Source: Rhodocyclaceae bacterium (GTDB lineage: Bacteria > Pseudomonadota > Gammaproteobacteria > Burkholderiales > Rhodocyclaceae). Taken from it: a stretch of DNA of 64,000 nucleotides. The stretch covers positions 104,741-168,740 of the forward strand of contig VMSX01000030.1 in assembly GCA_013791905.1 (NCBI GenBank), read 5' to 3'. Positions 1 through 12,148 of the stretch are shown here, in pieces. Numbering within the stretch: the stretch's first letter is position 1; each line of letters starts with the position of its first letter. The notes below the pieces were generated by a model. It ran no database searches. It saw nothing but the letters and a program-made list of their open reading frames with translations, and had not been told where the DNA came from. Position numbers and translations under genes: made by a program.

Positions 1-240
1 AATTTGTTCGGCTGCCTGAATGAAGGCGGCCTGCTGATCTACGAAACCTTCATGGTTGGCAACGAACGGTTCGGCAAGCCGAGCAATCCGGCCTTTCTGC
101 TGCGCTCGGGCGAATTGCTCGATCTGGTGAGGAATCGCCTGCGGGTGCTGGCTTTCGAACAGGGCGAGGTCGCTGAACCGCGTCCTGCGGTCATTCAGCG
201 CATTGTCGCGCGGCGCGGCAGTGTGCTGAGGATCCCTTAA
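1..240 (+). CDS. SAM-dependent methyltransferase, C-terminal part (5' end outside window)
   Basis: The reading frame is open from the first base and ends with TAA at 238-240. The visible 79 residues include GGLLIYETFMVGNERFGKP followed by a strand-helix segment ending in VIQRIVARRG. This resembles the last strands of class I SAM-dependent methyltransferases of the TehB-like kind, where a phrase like 'LIYETF..GN...G.P.NP.FLL..GEL' is common. The SAM-binding half lies outside the window, so substrate and exact family cannot be judged. It converges with mnmH, and the stop codons overlap by a few bases. Confidence 0.6.
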   Translation, partial: NLFGCLNEGGLLIYETFMVGNERFGKPSNPAFLLRSGELLDLVRNRLRVLAFEQGEVAEPRPAVIQRIVARRGSVLRIP

Positions 241-1301
241 CCAGCAAGGATTCGCGTGGCGATAGCTTCAATCGCCGCTGGGCTGAGGTCATCGGCGACA
301 AACACAGCAGCATCGCCGTAGTCGCGATAATTTCTTTCCTGCGAACGCTGGTAGAGCGGGTCGTAATGCTGCTCGAGCAGTTCCTCGACGAGGGCGCGAA
401 ATTCTCCTGCTTCGATCAGGGCCGTCCAGCGGGCCAGGGTTTCGTTGCTTTGCAGGCCGTGCAGGTGGCTGAGTTGTTCGATCAGCCAGGTCGGCCGGGC
501 AATGAAGTAATCGTAGTCGCGCAACAGAAAGTCGGCTCTGGCGGGACGGCGTGCCTCGACGCGCAGGCAGGCGGCGCTGCGGATGGCGGCGATCACGGCG
601 TCGGGCACCTGCAGCACGCCGATGCGGCGGCTTTCCGCTTCGACATAAACAGGGCGGGGCGCATCAAAGCCGGAGAGTGCCGCGAATAATTTCGACTCGA
701 ACATCTTTTGCGCCGGTTGCGCTGCATCGGGCAGACGGCCGAGCACCGAGCCCTTGTGCGCGGCGAGTTCTTCGAGGTGCAGCACTTGAGCGCCCTGACG
801 CGCCAGGGCTTCGAGGATGCGGCTCTTGGCGCTGCCGGTGGGGCCGGAAATGACCTTGAAGACGAAGCGCTGTGGTAGTTCGGCCAGCTCGGCCACCACA
901 TGGCGGCGCCAGGCCTTGTAGCCGCCATCGAGCCGATGGGCATCCCAGCCGATCTCACGCAGAATATGGACGAAAGCTCCAGAGCGCTTGCCGCCGCGCC
1001 AGCAATAGACCAGCGGCCGCCAACTCTTGGGTTTGTCGAGAAAGCGCTGCTCGATGTGGTCGGCGATATTGCGGGCGACCAGCGCCGCGCCGACCTTCTT
1101 CGCCTCGAACGCCGACACCTGTTTGTAGAGCGTGCCGACGCGGACGCGCTGCTCATCCGACAACACCGGGCAACTGGTGGCGCCGGGCAGGTGATCCTCG
1201 GCGAACTCGCCCGGCGAACGTGCGTCGAGGATGGCATCGAATTCGCCGAGTTGTGCTACCGTTGCCACCCCTTTAGTAAGCCGTTCAGACATTTCCATCA
1301 T
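237..1301 (-). CDS. mnmH: tRNA 2-selenouridine synthase
   Basis: The enzyme replaces sulfur by selenium in 2-thiouridine at the wobble position of some tRNAs, using selenophosphate and passing through a geranylated intermediate. The 354-residue protein has the expected two parts. The N-terminal rhodanese domain covers about residues 10-135, with the catalytic Cys100 in YCWRGGKRSG. The C-terminal P-loop domain carries GPTGSAKS at 153-160. Length is typical. It is divergent from selD, which makes its selenium donor, and the two ATG codons overlap in one CATG. Start is uncertain: MMEM offers ATGs at 1301, 1298 and 1292, and no clear Shine-Dalgarno precedes any of them. Confidence 0.93.
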   Translation of the reverse strand: MMEMSERLTKGVATVAQLGEFDAILDARSPGEFAEDHLPGATSCPVLSDEQRVRVGTLYKQVSAFEAKKVGAALVARNIADHIEQRFLDKPKSWRPLVYCWRGGKRSGAFVHILREIGWDAHRLDGGYKAWRRHVVAELAELPQRFVFKVISGPTGSAKSRILEALARQGAQVLHLEELAAHKGSVLGRLPDAAQPAQKMFESKLFAALSGFDAPRPVYVEAESRRIGVLQVPDAVIAAIRSAACLRVEARRPARADFLLRDYDYFIARPTWLIEQLSHLHGLQSNETLARWTALIEAGEFRALVEELLEQHYDPLYQRSQERNYRDYGDAAVFVADDLSPAAIEAIATRILAG

Positions 1302-2340
1302 GAAAAAGATCAGATTGACCGAATTTTCTCACGGCGGCGGCTGCGGCTGCAAAATTGCGCCGGCCGTCCTCTCCCGCCTGCTCGCCGAATCCCCGCTCAG
1401 GACGCTGCCCGCCGATCTGCTGGTCGGCGTCGAAACCGCCGACGATGCGGCGGTGTATCGCTTCAACGACACGCAGGCGGTGGTGGCCACCACCGATTTC
1501 TTCACACCGATCGTCGATGATCCCTTCGACTTCGGTCGCATCGCCGCCACCAACGCGCTGTCCGACGTGTATGCCATGGGCGGCACGCCGATCTTCGCGC
1601 TGGCCATCGTCGGCATGCCGCTCGACAAGCTGCCGGAAGAGGTGATCCGGCAGATCCTCGCCGGCGGCGAATCTGTCTGTGCGGCAGCGGGCATTCCCAT
1701 TGCCGGCGGCCATTCCATCGATGTGCTGGAACCGATCTATGGCCTGGTCGGCATCGGCATCGTGCATCCGGCGCATCTCAAGAAAAATGCCGGAGCCAAG
1801 GACGGTGACGTGCTGATCCTCGGCAAGCCGCTCGGCATCGGCATTTTGTCGGGAGCACTGAAAAAGGGACTGCTTACCGAAGCGGGCTATGCCGAGATGT
1901 TGCGCTGGACGACGAAGCTGAATACGGTCGGTCCGCATCTCGCCAAAATGCCCGGCGTCCGCGCGGTGACGGATGTGACCGGCTTTGGTCTGGCCGGGCA
2001 TCTGCTCGAAATGTGCAGAGGCTCGCACCTGGCGGCGCAGGTGGAATTCGACCGCCTGCCCCTGATCGAAGAAGCCGTCACGCATGTGCGTGCCGGCATT
2101 GCCACCGGGGCGTCGAGCCGCAACTGGTCGAGCTATGGTCCGTCGGTGCAACTCGCGCCGGCACTGGAAGAATGGCAGCAGAAGGTGATGACCGATCCGC
2201 AGACCAGCGGCGGACTGCTGGTGGCCTGTGCGCCGGAAAGTGTCGCCGCGGTGCTGGCGGCTTTCCATGCCGATGGCTTTGCCCCGGCGGCGGTGATCGG
2301 CGTACTGCAGGCCGGCGAACCGCTGCTTAACGTGGTTTGA
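1300..2340 (+). CDS. selD: selenophosphate synthase
   Basis: It makes selenophosphate from selenide and ATP, the donor for tRNA selenouridine and, where present, selenocysteine. The 346-residue protein begins MKKIRLTEFSHGGGCGCK. The active-site pair is Cys15 and Lys18, so this is the cysteine form rather than a selenocysteine one. Other family marks are TTDFFTPIVDDPFDFGRIAA, the AGGHSID segment and the late DPQTSGGLL. The frame stays open upstream to 1231, but family alignment favours the ATG at 1300. It is divergent from mnmH and its 3' end overlaps tesA by 14 bases. Confidence 0.95.
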   Translation: MKKIRLTEFSHGGGCGCKIAPAVLSRLLAESPLRTLPADLLVGVETADDAAVYRFNDTQAVVATTDFFTPIVDDPFDFGRIAATNALSDVYAMGGTPIFALAIVGMPLDKLPEEVIRQILAGGESVCAAAGIPIAGGHSIDVLEPIYGLVGIGIVHPAHLKKNAGAKDGDVLILGKPLGIGILSGALKKGLLTEAGYAEMLRWTTKLNTVGPHLAKMPGVRAVTDVTGFGLAGHLLEMCRGSHLAAQVEFDRLPLIEEAVTHVRAGIATGASSRNWSSYGPSVQLAPALEEWQQKVMTDPQTSGGLLVACAPESVAAVLAAFHADGFAPAAVIGVLQAGEPLLNVV

Positions 2341-2941
2341 GCAGCGGTTTGAGGCTGTTCCAGACGTGATCGAGAATCTTCGGCTGCGCGGCGGCAGTCG
2401 GGTGCAGCCGGTCGGCCTGGTAGGCGGTATCGTCCAGCGCAATCGGTTCGAGCAGGAAGGGCAGCAGCGCAGTCTTCTCCTGCTTGGCCACTGTGCTGAA
2501 CAGCGCGGCAAAGCCCTGCGTGTAACTTGGCCCATAGTTGGGCGGCAGACGCATGCCCACCAGCAAGATGCGCGCGCCAGTCGCCTTGGCGGCGCGCACC
2601 ATCTGCGCCAGATTGGCGCGCGACTCGGCCAGCGGCAGGCCGCGCAGACCGTCGTTGGCGCCCAAGGCCAGAATGACGACTGCTGGATGATGGCGTTCCA
2701 GCACGGCGGGCAGACGGGTGCGGCCACCCGCCGTGGTTTCGCCGCTGATGCTGGCATTCACCAGCTGGTAGGGCAGTTTTTCCCGCTGCAGCCGTTCTGC
2801 CAGCAAGGCCGGCCAGCTTTGGTTCACCGCAATGCCGTAGCCGGCGGACAGGCTGTCGCCAAACACCAGTACGGTGTCGGCAGCGAAAACGCTGCGCATG
2901 CCAAGCAACAACAGAAATAAGAGGGTGGATAATCGGGTCAT
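2327..2941 (-). CDS. tesA: periplasmic arylesterase / acyl-CoA thioesterase I (SGNH hydrolase)
   Basis: This is a 204-residue SGNH-family hydrolase of thioesters and aryl esters. It starts with a signal peptide of about 21 residues (MTRLSTLLFLLLLGMRSVFA). Ser30 sits in GDSLS (block I), Asn96 in GANDG (block III) and the catalytic Asp177/His180 in DRLHP (block V). The frame extends upstream to 3100, but that stretch lies over the neighbouring ATPase gene, so the ATG at 2941 directly before the signal peptide is chosen. It is divergent from an ABC ATPase, as tesA and ybbA are in many proteobacteria. Confidence 0.92.
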   Translation of the reverse strand: MTRLSTLLFLLLLGMRSVFAADTVLVFGDSLSAGYGIAVNQSWPALLAERLQREKLPYQLVNASISGETTAGGRTRLPAVLERHHPAVVILALGANDGLRGLPLAESRANLAQMVRAAKATGARILLVGMRLPPNYGPSYTQGFAALFSTVAKQEKTALLPFLLEPIALDDTAYQADRLHPTAAAQPKILDHVWNSLKPLLKPR

Positions 2942-3603
2942 GACTGAAATGGTGTTGCAGGTTGAAGGGCTGGGCAAGGACGTTATCAGTGGCACCAATG
3001 CCACCGGTGGCGACCGCATACTGACGATTCTGCACGAGATCGATTTCAACGTGCAGGCCGGCGAGGCCGTTGCCGTCGTTGGTGCGTCAGGTTCCGGCAA
3101 GTCTACCCTGCTTGGCTTACTCGCCGGGCTAGACCTGCCGACGCGCGGAAGGGTGCAACTGGCCGGCCAGGATCTGGCCGGGCTCGACGAAGACGGCCGT
3201 GCCGCCCTGCGCGGTCGCGAACTGGGCTTTGTCTTCCAGTCGTTTCATCTGCTCGCGGCGCTGACTGCGCTCGAAAACGTCATGCTGCCGCTGGAACTGC
3301 TGGGCAGTCAGTTTGCGCCAGACCCCAGAAGCATCGCCGAGGCCATGCTGGCGCGCGTCGGCTTGGCGGATCGCCTTGGCCATTACCCCAAACATTTGTC
3401 CGGCGGCGAGCAACAGCGCGTGGCCTTGGCCCGCGCCTTCGCGGTGAGCCCGCGCCTGCTGCTGGCCGACGAACCGACCGGCAACCTCGATGCCGCCACC
3501 GGCCAGCAGGTGATCGACCTGATGTTCGAGATGAATGCGGAGCAGGGCACGACACTGATTCTCGTGACCCACGACGAGTCGCTGGCGGGCCGTTGCGGGC
3601 GGA

Positions 3604-6651
<3,048 letters not shown>

Positions 6652-6894
6652 GTTTTTGAGATGACTGCAAAAATCAAAATTTCAGGAAAGCCACCAAAAT
6701 CGCAGGCAACAGCAGGTAGTGGGCGATGCACGTGGCGGTGACTGTCACAAGCAAACAGGCAGGAGAGGCAATCGGTCAAAGTCTTCCGATAATTTTCATT
6801 ACTCCCCCACCTTGAGTATTAATACTACTCACAGCCCCAGCTTAGTCAAAAAAACAGGATGGCGAGGCGAGTGTCGCCCGGAGTCCGCACCAGA
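6652..6894. promoter_or_regulatory. gene-free interval upstream of the histidine kinase with a 12-bp palindrome
   Basis: These 243 bases separate hpnE from the kinase gene. They are less GC-rich than their surroundings and hold the perfect palindrome AGTATTAATACT at 6815-6826, which could be an operator. I found no convincing -35/-10 pair and no small gene with a ribosome binding site. Confidence 0.35.
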
Positions 6895-8301
6895 TCAGGG
6901 CATTTCGCGGAGAACCGCGCGCGCGGCGGCGACGCCGCTCCTAATTGCGCCCTCCAGTGTGGCCGGATAGTCCCCTGCTACATAATCGCCGGCGAGCCAG
7001 ACATTGGCGCAGGACGTGGCGGTGGGCGGGCGTTGCATGTCGGGCGTGCAGGCAAAGGTGGCACGCTTTTCCTCGATGACCCAACTGTGTTGTGGGGCGG
7101 GCAGATCCGGCAGCAGGCCAGCGATTTCGTCATGGATGGCGGCTGCCAGCGCAGTGTGGTCGAGCGCCTGGTGCGGGCCGTCGCCGCTGATGACTGCCGC
7201 GATGAGGCCATGCTGTCCGCACAGCGCGCCACGGTCGAACAGCCACTGGGCGTGGCCGCCCTCGCTGCCGACCATGGCAAAGGGCAGGCGCACCGCTGGC
7301 GGGTAGGCGAGGTAGGCGGTGACGATGGGCTGCCAGTGCATGAGTTCAATTTGCCGGCAGAGCGCGGCGAATTCGGGGTGCGGCGCCAGTAGTTGCGGCA
7401 GATGGTAGGGCGCGGTGGCCAGAATGAGGTGATCGTAAGGGCCATGCGTTTCATCGAGTCCGGACGCCGTCCAGCCAGTCCCTAAAAGGGGATTTCCTTC
7501 GGTCACGCCGACTTTTTCTACTTCGGTAATGCGGGTCGAGCGCAGCACGCGACTGCCGTGTTCTTCCAGATAGCGTGCCGCCGGTTCGGGAAACAGGCTG
7601 GAGAAGTCAGTGGCGGGCAGCAGCAGGTCCGAGGCGGCACGGTCGGCGGCAAGGCTGTCGCGCAGGACGTTCAGAAACACTTGCGCCGAGGCAATGCCGA
7701 CCGGCGTGTTGAGCGCGGCGAGGCAGAGCGGCTCCCACAGGTAGCGGCGCACGCGCGCGGGTTGGTCCGCGAACAATTCGGCCGCTGTCATGTCCGCGGC
7801 TAGCCGAAAATTGCGTGCCTGTTGGGTACGCATGAAGCGGATGGCGGCGAGTTTGTCCTTGAACGAAAGCCCTTGCGCAGAAAGCAGGGCCCAAGCCAGA
7901 TGTAGAGGTGCGGGCAGGCGCGGCGCGGCGATCCTGACTTGACCAGGGAATTCAAGGTGCAGCGATTCGCGTCGCAACGCCGTCCCCAGTTTACGCGGCG
8001 TGCCGGCTGACGCCGTACCCGCTACGGGGCATTTCATCCCGCCAGCGCCGACTTTTGCCATCAGCCGCAATGTCTCGCGGTAGGCGCCGACAAGGATGTG
8101 CGCGCCGTTGTCGACGGTCAGGCCGCCGAGTTCATCCTTAATTTCGACCGCGCGCGCGCGTCCGCCGAGGGTTCGCGAGGCTTCGAAGACGTCGACCTTG
8201 ATTCCGGCGCCGGCCAGTTCAACGGCAGCGGCGAGGCCGGCGTAGCCGGCGCCCACCACTGCCACCCGCGCGGCTACACGCTCATTTACGTTGCCAGCCA
8301 T
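6895..8301 (-). CDS. hpnE: hydroxysqualene dehydroxylase
   Basis: An FAD-dependent amine-oxidase-fold enzyme that reduces hydroxysqualene to squalene, the last of the HpnC/HpnD/HpnE steps. The dinucleotide motif VVGAGYAGLAAAVELA is at about 15-30, followed by the glycine-arginine motif LGGRA. The C-terminal FAD contact is VWLAGDYVAGDYPATLEGAI. The ATG at 8301 gives 468 residues; a GTG at 8319 is also open. The gene overlaps hpnD by 16 bases. Two segments look inserted: KVGAGG...ASAGTPR near residues 82-105 and KVGVTEGNPLLGTGWTASG near 262-281. Both coincide with dispersed-repeat DNA, and both fall where they need not break the FAD motifs. Confidence 0.9.
   Translation of the reverse strand: MAGNVNERVAARVAVVGAGYAGLAAAVELAGAGIKVDVFEASRTLGGRARAVEIKDELGGLTVDNGAHILVGAYRETLRLMAKVGAGGMKCPVAGTASAGTPRKLGTALRRESLHLEFPGQVRIAAPRLPAPLHLAWALLSAQGLSFKDKLAAIRFMRTQQARNFRLAADMTAAELFADQPARVRRYLWEPLCLAALNTPVGIASAQVFLNVLRDSLAADRAASDLLLPATDFSSLFPEPAARYLEEHGSRVLRSTRITEVEKVGVTEGNPLLGTGWTASGLDETHGPYDHLILATAPYHLPQLLAPHPEFAALCRQIELMHWQPIVTAYLAYPPAVRLPFAMVGSEGGHAQWLFDRGALCGQHGLIAAVISGDGPHQALDHTALAAAIHDEIAGLLPDLPAPQHSWVIEEKRATFACTPDMQRPPTATSCANVWLAGDYVAGDYPATLEGAIRSGVAAARAVLREMP
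7462..7516 (-). repeat. dispersed repeat copy R2 (inside hpnE)
   Basis: Read on the minus strand it begins AAAGTCGGCGTGACC, contains a GGAAATCCCC...GGGAC core and ends near GGACGGCGTCC. It is translated in frame within hpnE as KVGVTEGNPLLGTGWTASG. It diverges from the consensus in the middle, so it is a looser member of the family. Confidence 0.55.
7994..8055 (-). repeat. dispersed repeat copy R3 (inside hpnE)
   Basis: On the minus strand the head AAAGTCGGCGCTGGC is joined by a longer middle to GCGTCAGCCGGC. It shares head and tail with the lapB copy but has an extra piece of about 22 bases containing a small CCCG/CGGG hairpin. It is translated in frame as KVGAGG...ASAGTPR. Confidence 0.75.
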
Positions 8302-9128
8302 GTTTTGACGGCCAGCCACAGCTTGCGTGCGGGCGGCAGCGAAGTGCGACGGTCGAGCACCAGAAAGCCGTCACTCGCGATTTCGTCGAGCAGCGTCTGG
8401 TAGATGGCGGCCATCATCAGTCCGGCGCGTTGTGTCTTGCGGTCGACGGCGGGCAGTTGGGCGAGGGCGCGCGCGTAATGTTCGCGTGCGCGTTCGGCCT
8501 GGAATTGCATCAGGGCCTGAAATTCCGGGCTGTGCCGGCTTTGCAGGATGTCACGCTCGCTGACGCCGAAGCGCTCCAGTTCATCTTGCGGCAGATAGAT
8601 GCGGTCGCGGCGGGCATCTTCGCCGACATCGCGGATGATGTTGGTGAGTTGAAACGCCAGCCCGAGGGTGTGCGCATATTTCAGGGTGTGGCGATCGCTA
8701 TAGCCGAAGATTTCGGCCGAGAGCAGGCCGACCACGCCGGCGACGCGGTGGCAATACAGTTGCAGGGCCTTGAAGTCGGCATAACGCGTCTGTTCGAGGT
8801 CCATCTGCATGCCGTCGATGATTTCACCGAGTTGTTCCACCGGCAGGTCGAAGTGTTCGCGGGCGCTGGCCAGCGCCTGGATGACCGGGTGGCTGGGCTG
8901 GCTGGTCGCGTCATCGCCCAAGGTGGCCAGTTCGGCACGCCACCAGTCAAGTTTGACGCGGGCGATGGCGGGTTCGCGACATTCATCGACGACGTCGTCG
9001 ACTTCGCGGCAGAACGCGTAAAGCGCGGTGATGGCCTGGCGCCGCCGGGGTTCGAGGAAACGGAAGCTGACGGTGAAGCTCGAGCCGCTGGCGCGGGCTT
9101 TCTGGGTGCAGTAGTCGTCAGGGTTCAT
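8286..9128 (-). CDS. hpnD: presqualene diphosphate synthase
   Basis: It condenses two farnesyl diphosphates to presqualene diphosphate, the first of three steps to squalene. It is a 280-residue trans-isoprenyl synthase with the first aspartate-rich motif DDVVDE at 44-49 and the second at RDVGED (166-171), preceded by FQLTNII. The DRIYLP phrase just after is typical of HpnD and CrtB. It is translationally coupled at both ends: hpnC ends inside its start (ATGA), and hpnE begins before its stop. Confidence 0.93.
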   Translation of the reverse strand: MNPDDYCTQKARASGSSFTVSFRFLEPRRRQAITALYAFCREVDDVVDECREPAIARVKLDWWRAELATLGDDATSQPSHPVIQALASAREHFDLPVEQLGEIIDGMQMDLEQTRYADFKALQLYCHRVAGVVGLLSAEIFGYSDRHTLKYAHTLGLAFQLTNIIRDVGEDARRDRIYLPQDELERFGVSERDILQSRHSPEFQALMQFQAERAREHYARALAQLPAVDRKTQRAGLMMAAIYQTLLDEIASDGFLVLDRRTSLPPARKLWLAVKTWLAT

Positions 9129-9940
9129 GGGCGTAGTGCGCCGATCAGGATGCGTGGCCAGTCGAAGGCGCCCAGCACTGGTCGGCGGTTGAATACGTCA
9201 TAGTCGACCGCTTCGATCTTGTCGAGGATGCGCAGGCCGCCCGCCACGATGGTGCGGATTTCGAGCCCGATGCGGCCGGGCAGGTCATGGCCGAGGCGCG
9301 CGCCGGAGTTCATCAGCGCACGGGCGCGGTCGACCTGGAAGCGTAGCAGGGTGCGAAAGTCGGCGATGGTGACACGGCGCAAAACACTCTCTTCAGTGAC
9401 ATTGAAGCGTGCCATGTCGTCTTGCGGCAGGTAGATGCGCGGTACGGGCTTGCTCGCATCGACGCCGACATCCTGCCAGTGGTTGACGAGTTGCAGCGCC
9501 GAGCAGATCGCGTCCGAGCGGCGCAGGTTGTCGGGGGTGGCGGCGCCGAACAAGTGCAGCAGCAGGCGGCCGACCGGGTTGGCGGAGCGGCGGCAATAGT
9601 CCATCAATTCATAGAAGTTGGCATAGCGGGTTTTCACCACGTCCTGGGCAAAGGCGTCGAGCAGGTCGCGAAACAGTGCGAGGGGCAGCTGATGTTTCTC
9701 GATATGGGGGCGGAGGCGCAGAAAAACGGGGTGATCGGTCGTCGCACCTTGTTCAATGCGTTCAAGTTCGCTCCGATAGTCGTTCAGCAGGCGCAGCCGC
9801 TCTGCGGCAGGCAGGTCGCCCTCATCGGCAAAATCGTCCGCAGAACGGGCAAAAACATAGATCGCGGCGACGGCCGGACGGAGCCTGGCCGGCAGCAAGA
9901 GCGAAGCAACGGGGAAATTCTCATAGTGATCGACGGCCAT
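9125..9940 (-). CDS. hpnC: hydroxysqualene synthase
   Basis: It converts presqualene diphosphate to hydroxysqualene. The 271-residue protein is a sister of HpnD. Its first aspartate-rich motif is DDFADE at 35-40, and the second site is WQDVGVD at about 155-161, the divergent form usual in HpnC. The frame runs on to 10069, but that part lies over the tRNA-Leu gene. The ATG at 9940 (MAVDHYENFPVAS) fits the family start. It is the first gene of the hpnC-hpnD-hpnE run. No squalene-hopene cyclase gene is in the window. Confidence 0.92.
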   Translation of the reverse strand: MAVDHYENFPVASLLLPARLRPAVAAIYVFARSADDFADEGDLPAAERLRLLNDYRSELERIEQGATTDHPVFLRLRPHIEKHQLPLALFRDLLDAFAQDVVKTRYANFYELMDYCRRSANPVGRLLLHLFGAATPDNLRRSDAICSALQLVNHWQDVGVDASKPVPRIYLPQDDMARFNVTEESVLRRVTIADFRTLLRFQVDRARALMNSGARLGHDLPGRIGLEIRTIVAGGLRILDKIEAVDYDVFNRRPVLGAFDWPRILIGALRP

Positions 9941-9983
9941 CGGGCGCCAGTATAGGTGTGATTCCGGTAAAATCTTTTGTTGC

Positions 9984-10068
9984 GCGAGGGTGGCGGAATT
10001 GGTAGACGCACTGGATTTAGGTTCCAGCGGGGCAACCTGTGCGGGTTCGAGTCCCGCCCTTCGCACCA
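9984..10068 (+). tRNA. tRNA-Leu (anticodon UAG)
   Basis: An 85-base class II tRNA. The acceptor pairs GCGAGGG with CCTTCGC (one G-U), followed by A and an encoded CCA. The anticodon stem CTGGA/TCCAG encloses TTTAGGT, giving anticodon TAG. There is a variable arm, then GCGGG-TTCGAGT-CCCGC as T arm. A -10-like TAAAAT lies at 9968-9973, but no good -35 was seen. It is divergent from hpnC, with only 43 bases between. Confidence 0.96.
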
Positions 10069-10119
10069 AATTGGCATTACTTTTCCTTAATTCACTTAGG
10101 CTTCATTCAAGGATTCTTC

Positions 10120-11457
10120 ATGGAAACGACTCAGGACACCACCACTCAGACAACGACAACTGAGGTAGCAACGCCCAATCCGTTGGAGCGCCGCATCGAT
10201 ATGACCGTGGCGATGACCGAGATCGAACGGGAGGTGGAGCAGCAGCTCAAGAAGATTGCCAAGACGACCAAGATGGTGGGTTTCCGTCCCGGCAAGGTGC
10301 CGATGAAGATGGTCGCTCAAATGTATGGCGGCCAGGCCCGCTCCGAAGCCCTCGGCGCCGCCATCGAAAAAGCCTTTGGCGTGGCGGTGCGTGAACAGAA
10401 TCTGCGTGTGGCCGGTCAGCCGCGCATTGAGCCCAAGGAGGCTAGCGATAAGGACCAGATGGCCTTTACAGCAATATTCGAAGTTTTTCCGGAATTCAAG
10501 ATTGCCGATGTCTCAGGTCGCTCAATCGAAAAGCCGCTGCTGACAATCGGCGATGCCGAGGTCGACAAGACCATCGATGTCTTGCGCAAGCAGCGCACGA
10601 CTTACGCTGCCGCCGAGCGCGCTTCTGCGAAGGGGGACCGGTTAGTGATCGACTTTACCGGCCGCCGCAATGGCGAGGCCTTCGATGGCGGTTCGGCGAC
10701 AGATTACGCCGTCGCTGTGGGTGGCGGCATGATGGTGCCGGATTTCGAGGCTGCGCTGGAAGGGGTGACGGTTGGCCAGGAGAAGGTCTTTGACGCCACC
10801 TTCCCCAAGGATTACCACGCTATCGATCTGGCGGGCAACACCGTGCAATTCACCGTCAAGGTGAAAGCTGTCGAAGCGCCACAACTGCCGGCCGTTGATG
10901 CCGATTTTGCCCGTGCGCTGGGTATTGCCGATGGCGATACCGACAAGATGCGCGCTGAAGTGCGCGCCAATCTTGAACGCGAAGTGGCCAAGCGTTTGCG
11001 CGCCCGCATCAAGGAGCAGGCGATGAATGCCCTGCTCGAAACCAATCCGATCGATGTGCCGACGGCGATGGCTGACGTCGAGGCGCAGCAAATGGCCGAC
11101 AAGGCTCGCCAAGACCTCGAAAGTCGTGGCGCGCAGATGAAAAATATACCTGTCGAAGCCAGCTGGTTTACCGAGCAGGCCGCCAAGCGCGTGCGTCTGG
11201 GGCTGATTGTCGCTGAACTGGTCAAGGAAAAGGACCTGCACGTCCAGCCCGCCGATGTGCGTGCGGTGGTCGATGATTTTGCCGCTACCTTCGAGGATCC
11301 CCAAGAGGTGGTGCGCTGGTATTACAGCCAGCCCCAGCGTTTGGCCGAGGCCGAGGCTTTGGCGATGGAGAACAATGTGGTCGAATGGGTACTGGCAAAT
11401 GCCCAAGTGTCTGACAAGGCCGTTGCCTTTGACGAATTGATGGGTAATGCGGCATGA
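10120..11457 (+). CDS. tig: trigger factor, ribosome-bound chaperone and prolyl isomerase
   Basis: It binds the ribosome exit tunnel and shields nascent chains. The 445-residue protein has an N-terminal ribosome-binding domain containing the signature GFRPGKVP near residue 50. An FKBP-type isomerase domain spans about residues 155-240 ([20 protein letters not shown]...), and a helical C-terminal domain follows. The ATG at 10120 follows AAGGA at a suitable distance; the longer frame would begin inside the tRNA. Its stop overlaps a possible clpP start, and tig-clpP-clpX is the usual proteobacterial order. Confidence 0.96.
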   Translation: METTQDTTTQTTTTEVATPNPLERRIDMTVAMTEIEREVEQQLKKIAKTTKMVGFRPGKVPMKMVAQMYGGQARSEALGAAIEKAFGVAVREQNLRVAGQPRIEPKEASDKDQMAFTAIFEVFPEFKIADVSGRSIEKPLLTIGDAEVDKTIDVLRKQRTTYAAAERASAKGDRLVIDFTGRRNGEAFDGGSATDYAVAVGGGMMVPDFEAALEGVTVGQEKVFDATFPKDYHAIDLAGNTVQFTVKVKAVEAPQLPAVDADFARALGIADGDTDKMRAEVRANLEREVAKRLRARIKEQAMNALLETNPIDVPTAMADVEAQQMADKARQDLESRGAQMKNIPVEASWFTEQAAKRVRLGLIVAELVKEKDLHVQPADVRAVVDDFAATFEDPQEVVRWYYSQPQRLAEAEALAMENNVVEWVLANAQVSDKAVAFDELMGNAA

Positions 11458-11489
11458 TGAAGGGGAGCTTTCCCCACACCCAAACGACC

Positions 11490-12146
11490 ATGACAAATTT
11501 AGTGGCACAGATGTCTGAACTGCAGGCCATGACCGAGCCGCAAGCGCTGGGTATGGTGCCGATGGTGATCGAAACCAGCGGCCGCGGCGAGCGCGCTTAC
11601 GATATCTACTCGCGGCTGCTAAAGGAGCGGGTGATTTTTCTGGTGGGTCCCGTGAATGACGTGACAGCCAATTTGATCGTCGCCCAGTTGCTGTTCCTTG
11701 AATCGGAAAATCCGGACAAGGAGGTGTATCTCTACATCAACTCGCCCGGCGGCGCGGTAACGGCGGGGTTGGCGATCTACGACACCATGCAGTTCATCAA
11801 GCCTGACGTGTCGACGCTCTGCATCGGCCAGGCGGCCTCGATGGGCGCCTTTCTGCTGGCAGCGGGCGCGGCCGGCAAGCGCTACTGCCTGCCGAATTCA
11901 CGCATGATGATCCATCAGCCGATGGGCGGTTTCCAGGGGCAGGCATCGGATATCGAAATTCACGCCAAGGAAATCTTGTACCTCAAGCAGCGCTTGAATC
12001 AAATGCTGGCCAAGCATACCGGCCAGCCGATCGAGCGTATCGAGCGCGACACCGATCGCGACAATTTCCTGTCGGCGGAGGGTGCAGTCGAATTCGGTCT
12101 GGCCGACAAGGTGCTTTCCAGCCGTGGTGAGGCAAAGGATCAATAA
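11490..12146 (+). CDS. clpP: ATP-dependent Clp protease proteolytic subunit
   Basis: Serine protease subunit that forms the barrel fed by ClpX or ClpA. With the start at 11490 it has 218 residues. Catalytic Ser118 is in GQAASMGAF, His142 in MMIHQPMGG, and the aspartate lies in ERDTDRDNF. The family core starts at [25 protein letters not shown]. Other starts are possible: ATG 11454 overlaps the tig stop, and ATG 11511 gives a shorter leader. A GGGGAGCTTTCCCC stem sits between 11454 and 11490. The gene ends two bases before clpX. Confidence 0.94.
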   Translation: MTNLVAQMSELQAMTEPQALGMVPMVIETSGRGERAYDIYSRLLKERVIFLVGPVNDVTANLIVAQLLFLESENPDKEVYLYINSPGGAVTAGLAIYDTMQFIKPDVSTLCIGQAASMGAFLLAAGAAGKRYCLPNSRMMIHQPMGGFQGQASDIEIHAKEILYLKQRLNQMLAKHTGQPIERIERDTDRDNFLSAEGAVEFGLADKVLSSRGEAKDQ

Positions 12147-12148
12147 CG

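Noticed and set aside
1285-2757. 490-codon open frame opposite selD, running into tesA
   Set aside because: Antisense shadow; the same strand already has tesA in another frame with all SGNH blocks.
9941-10069. Upstream extension of hpnC
   Set aside because: It lies over the tRNA-Leu gene and gives a peptide that is the translated tRNA; the family start is at 9940.
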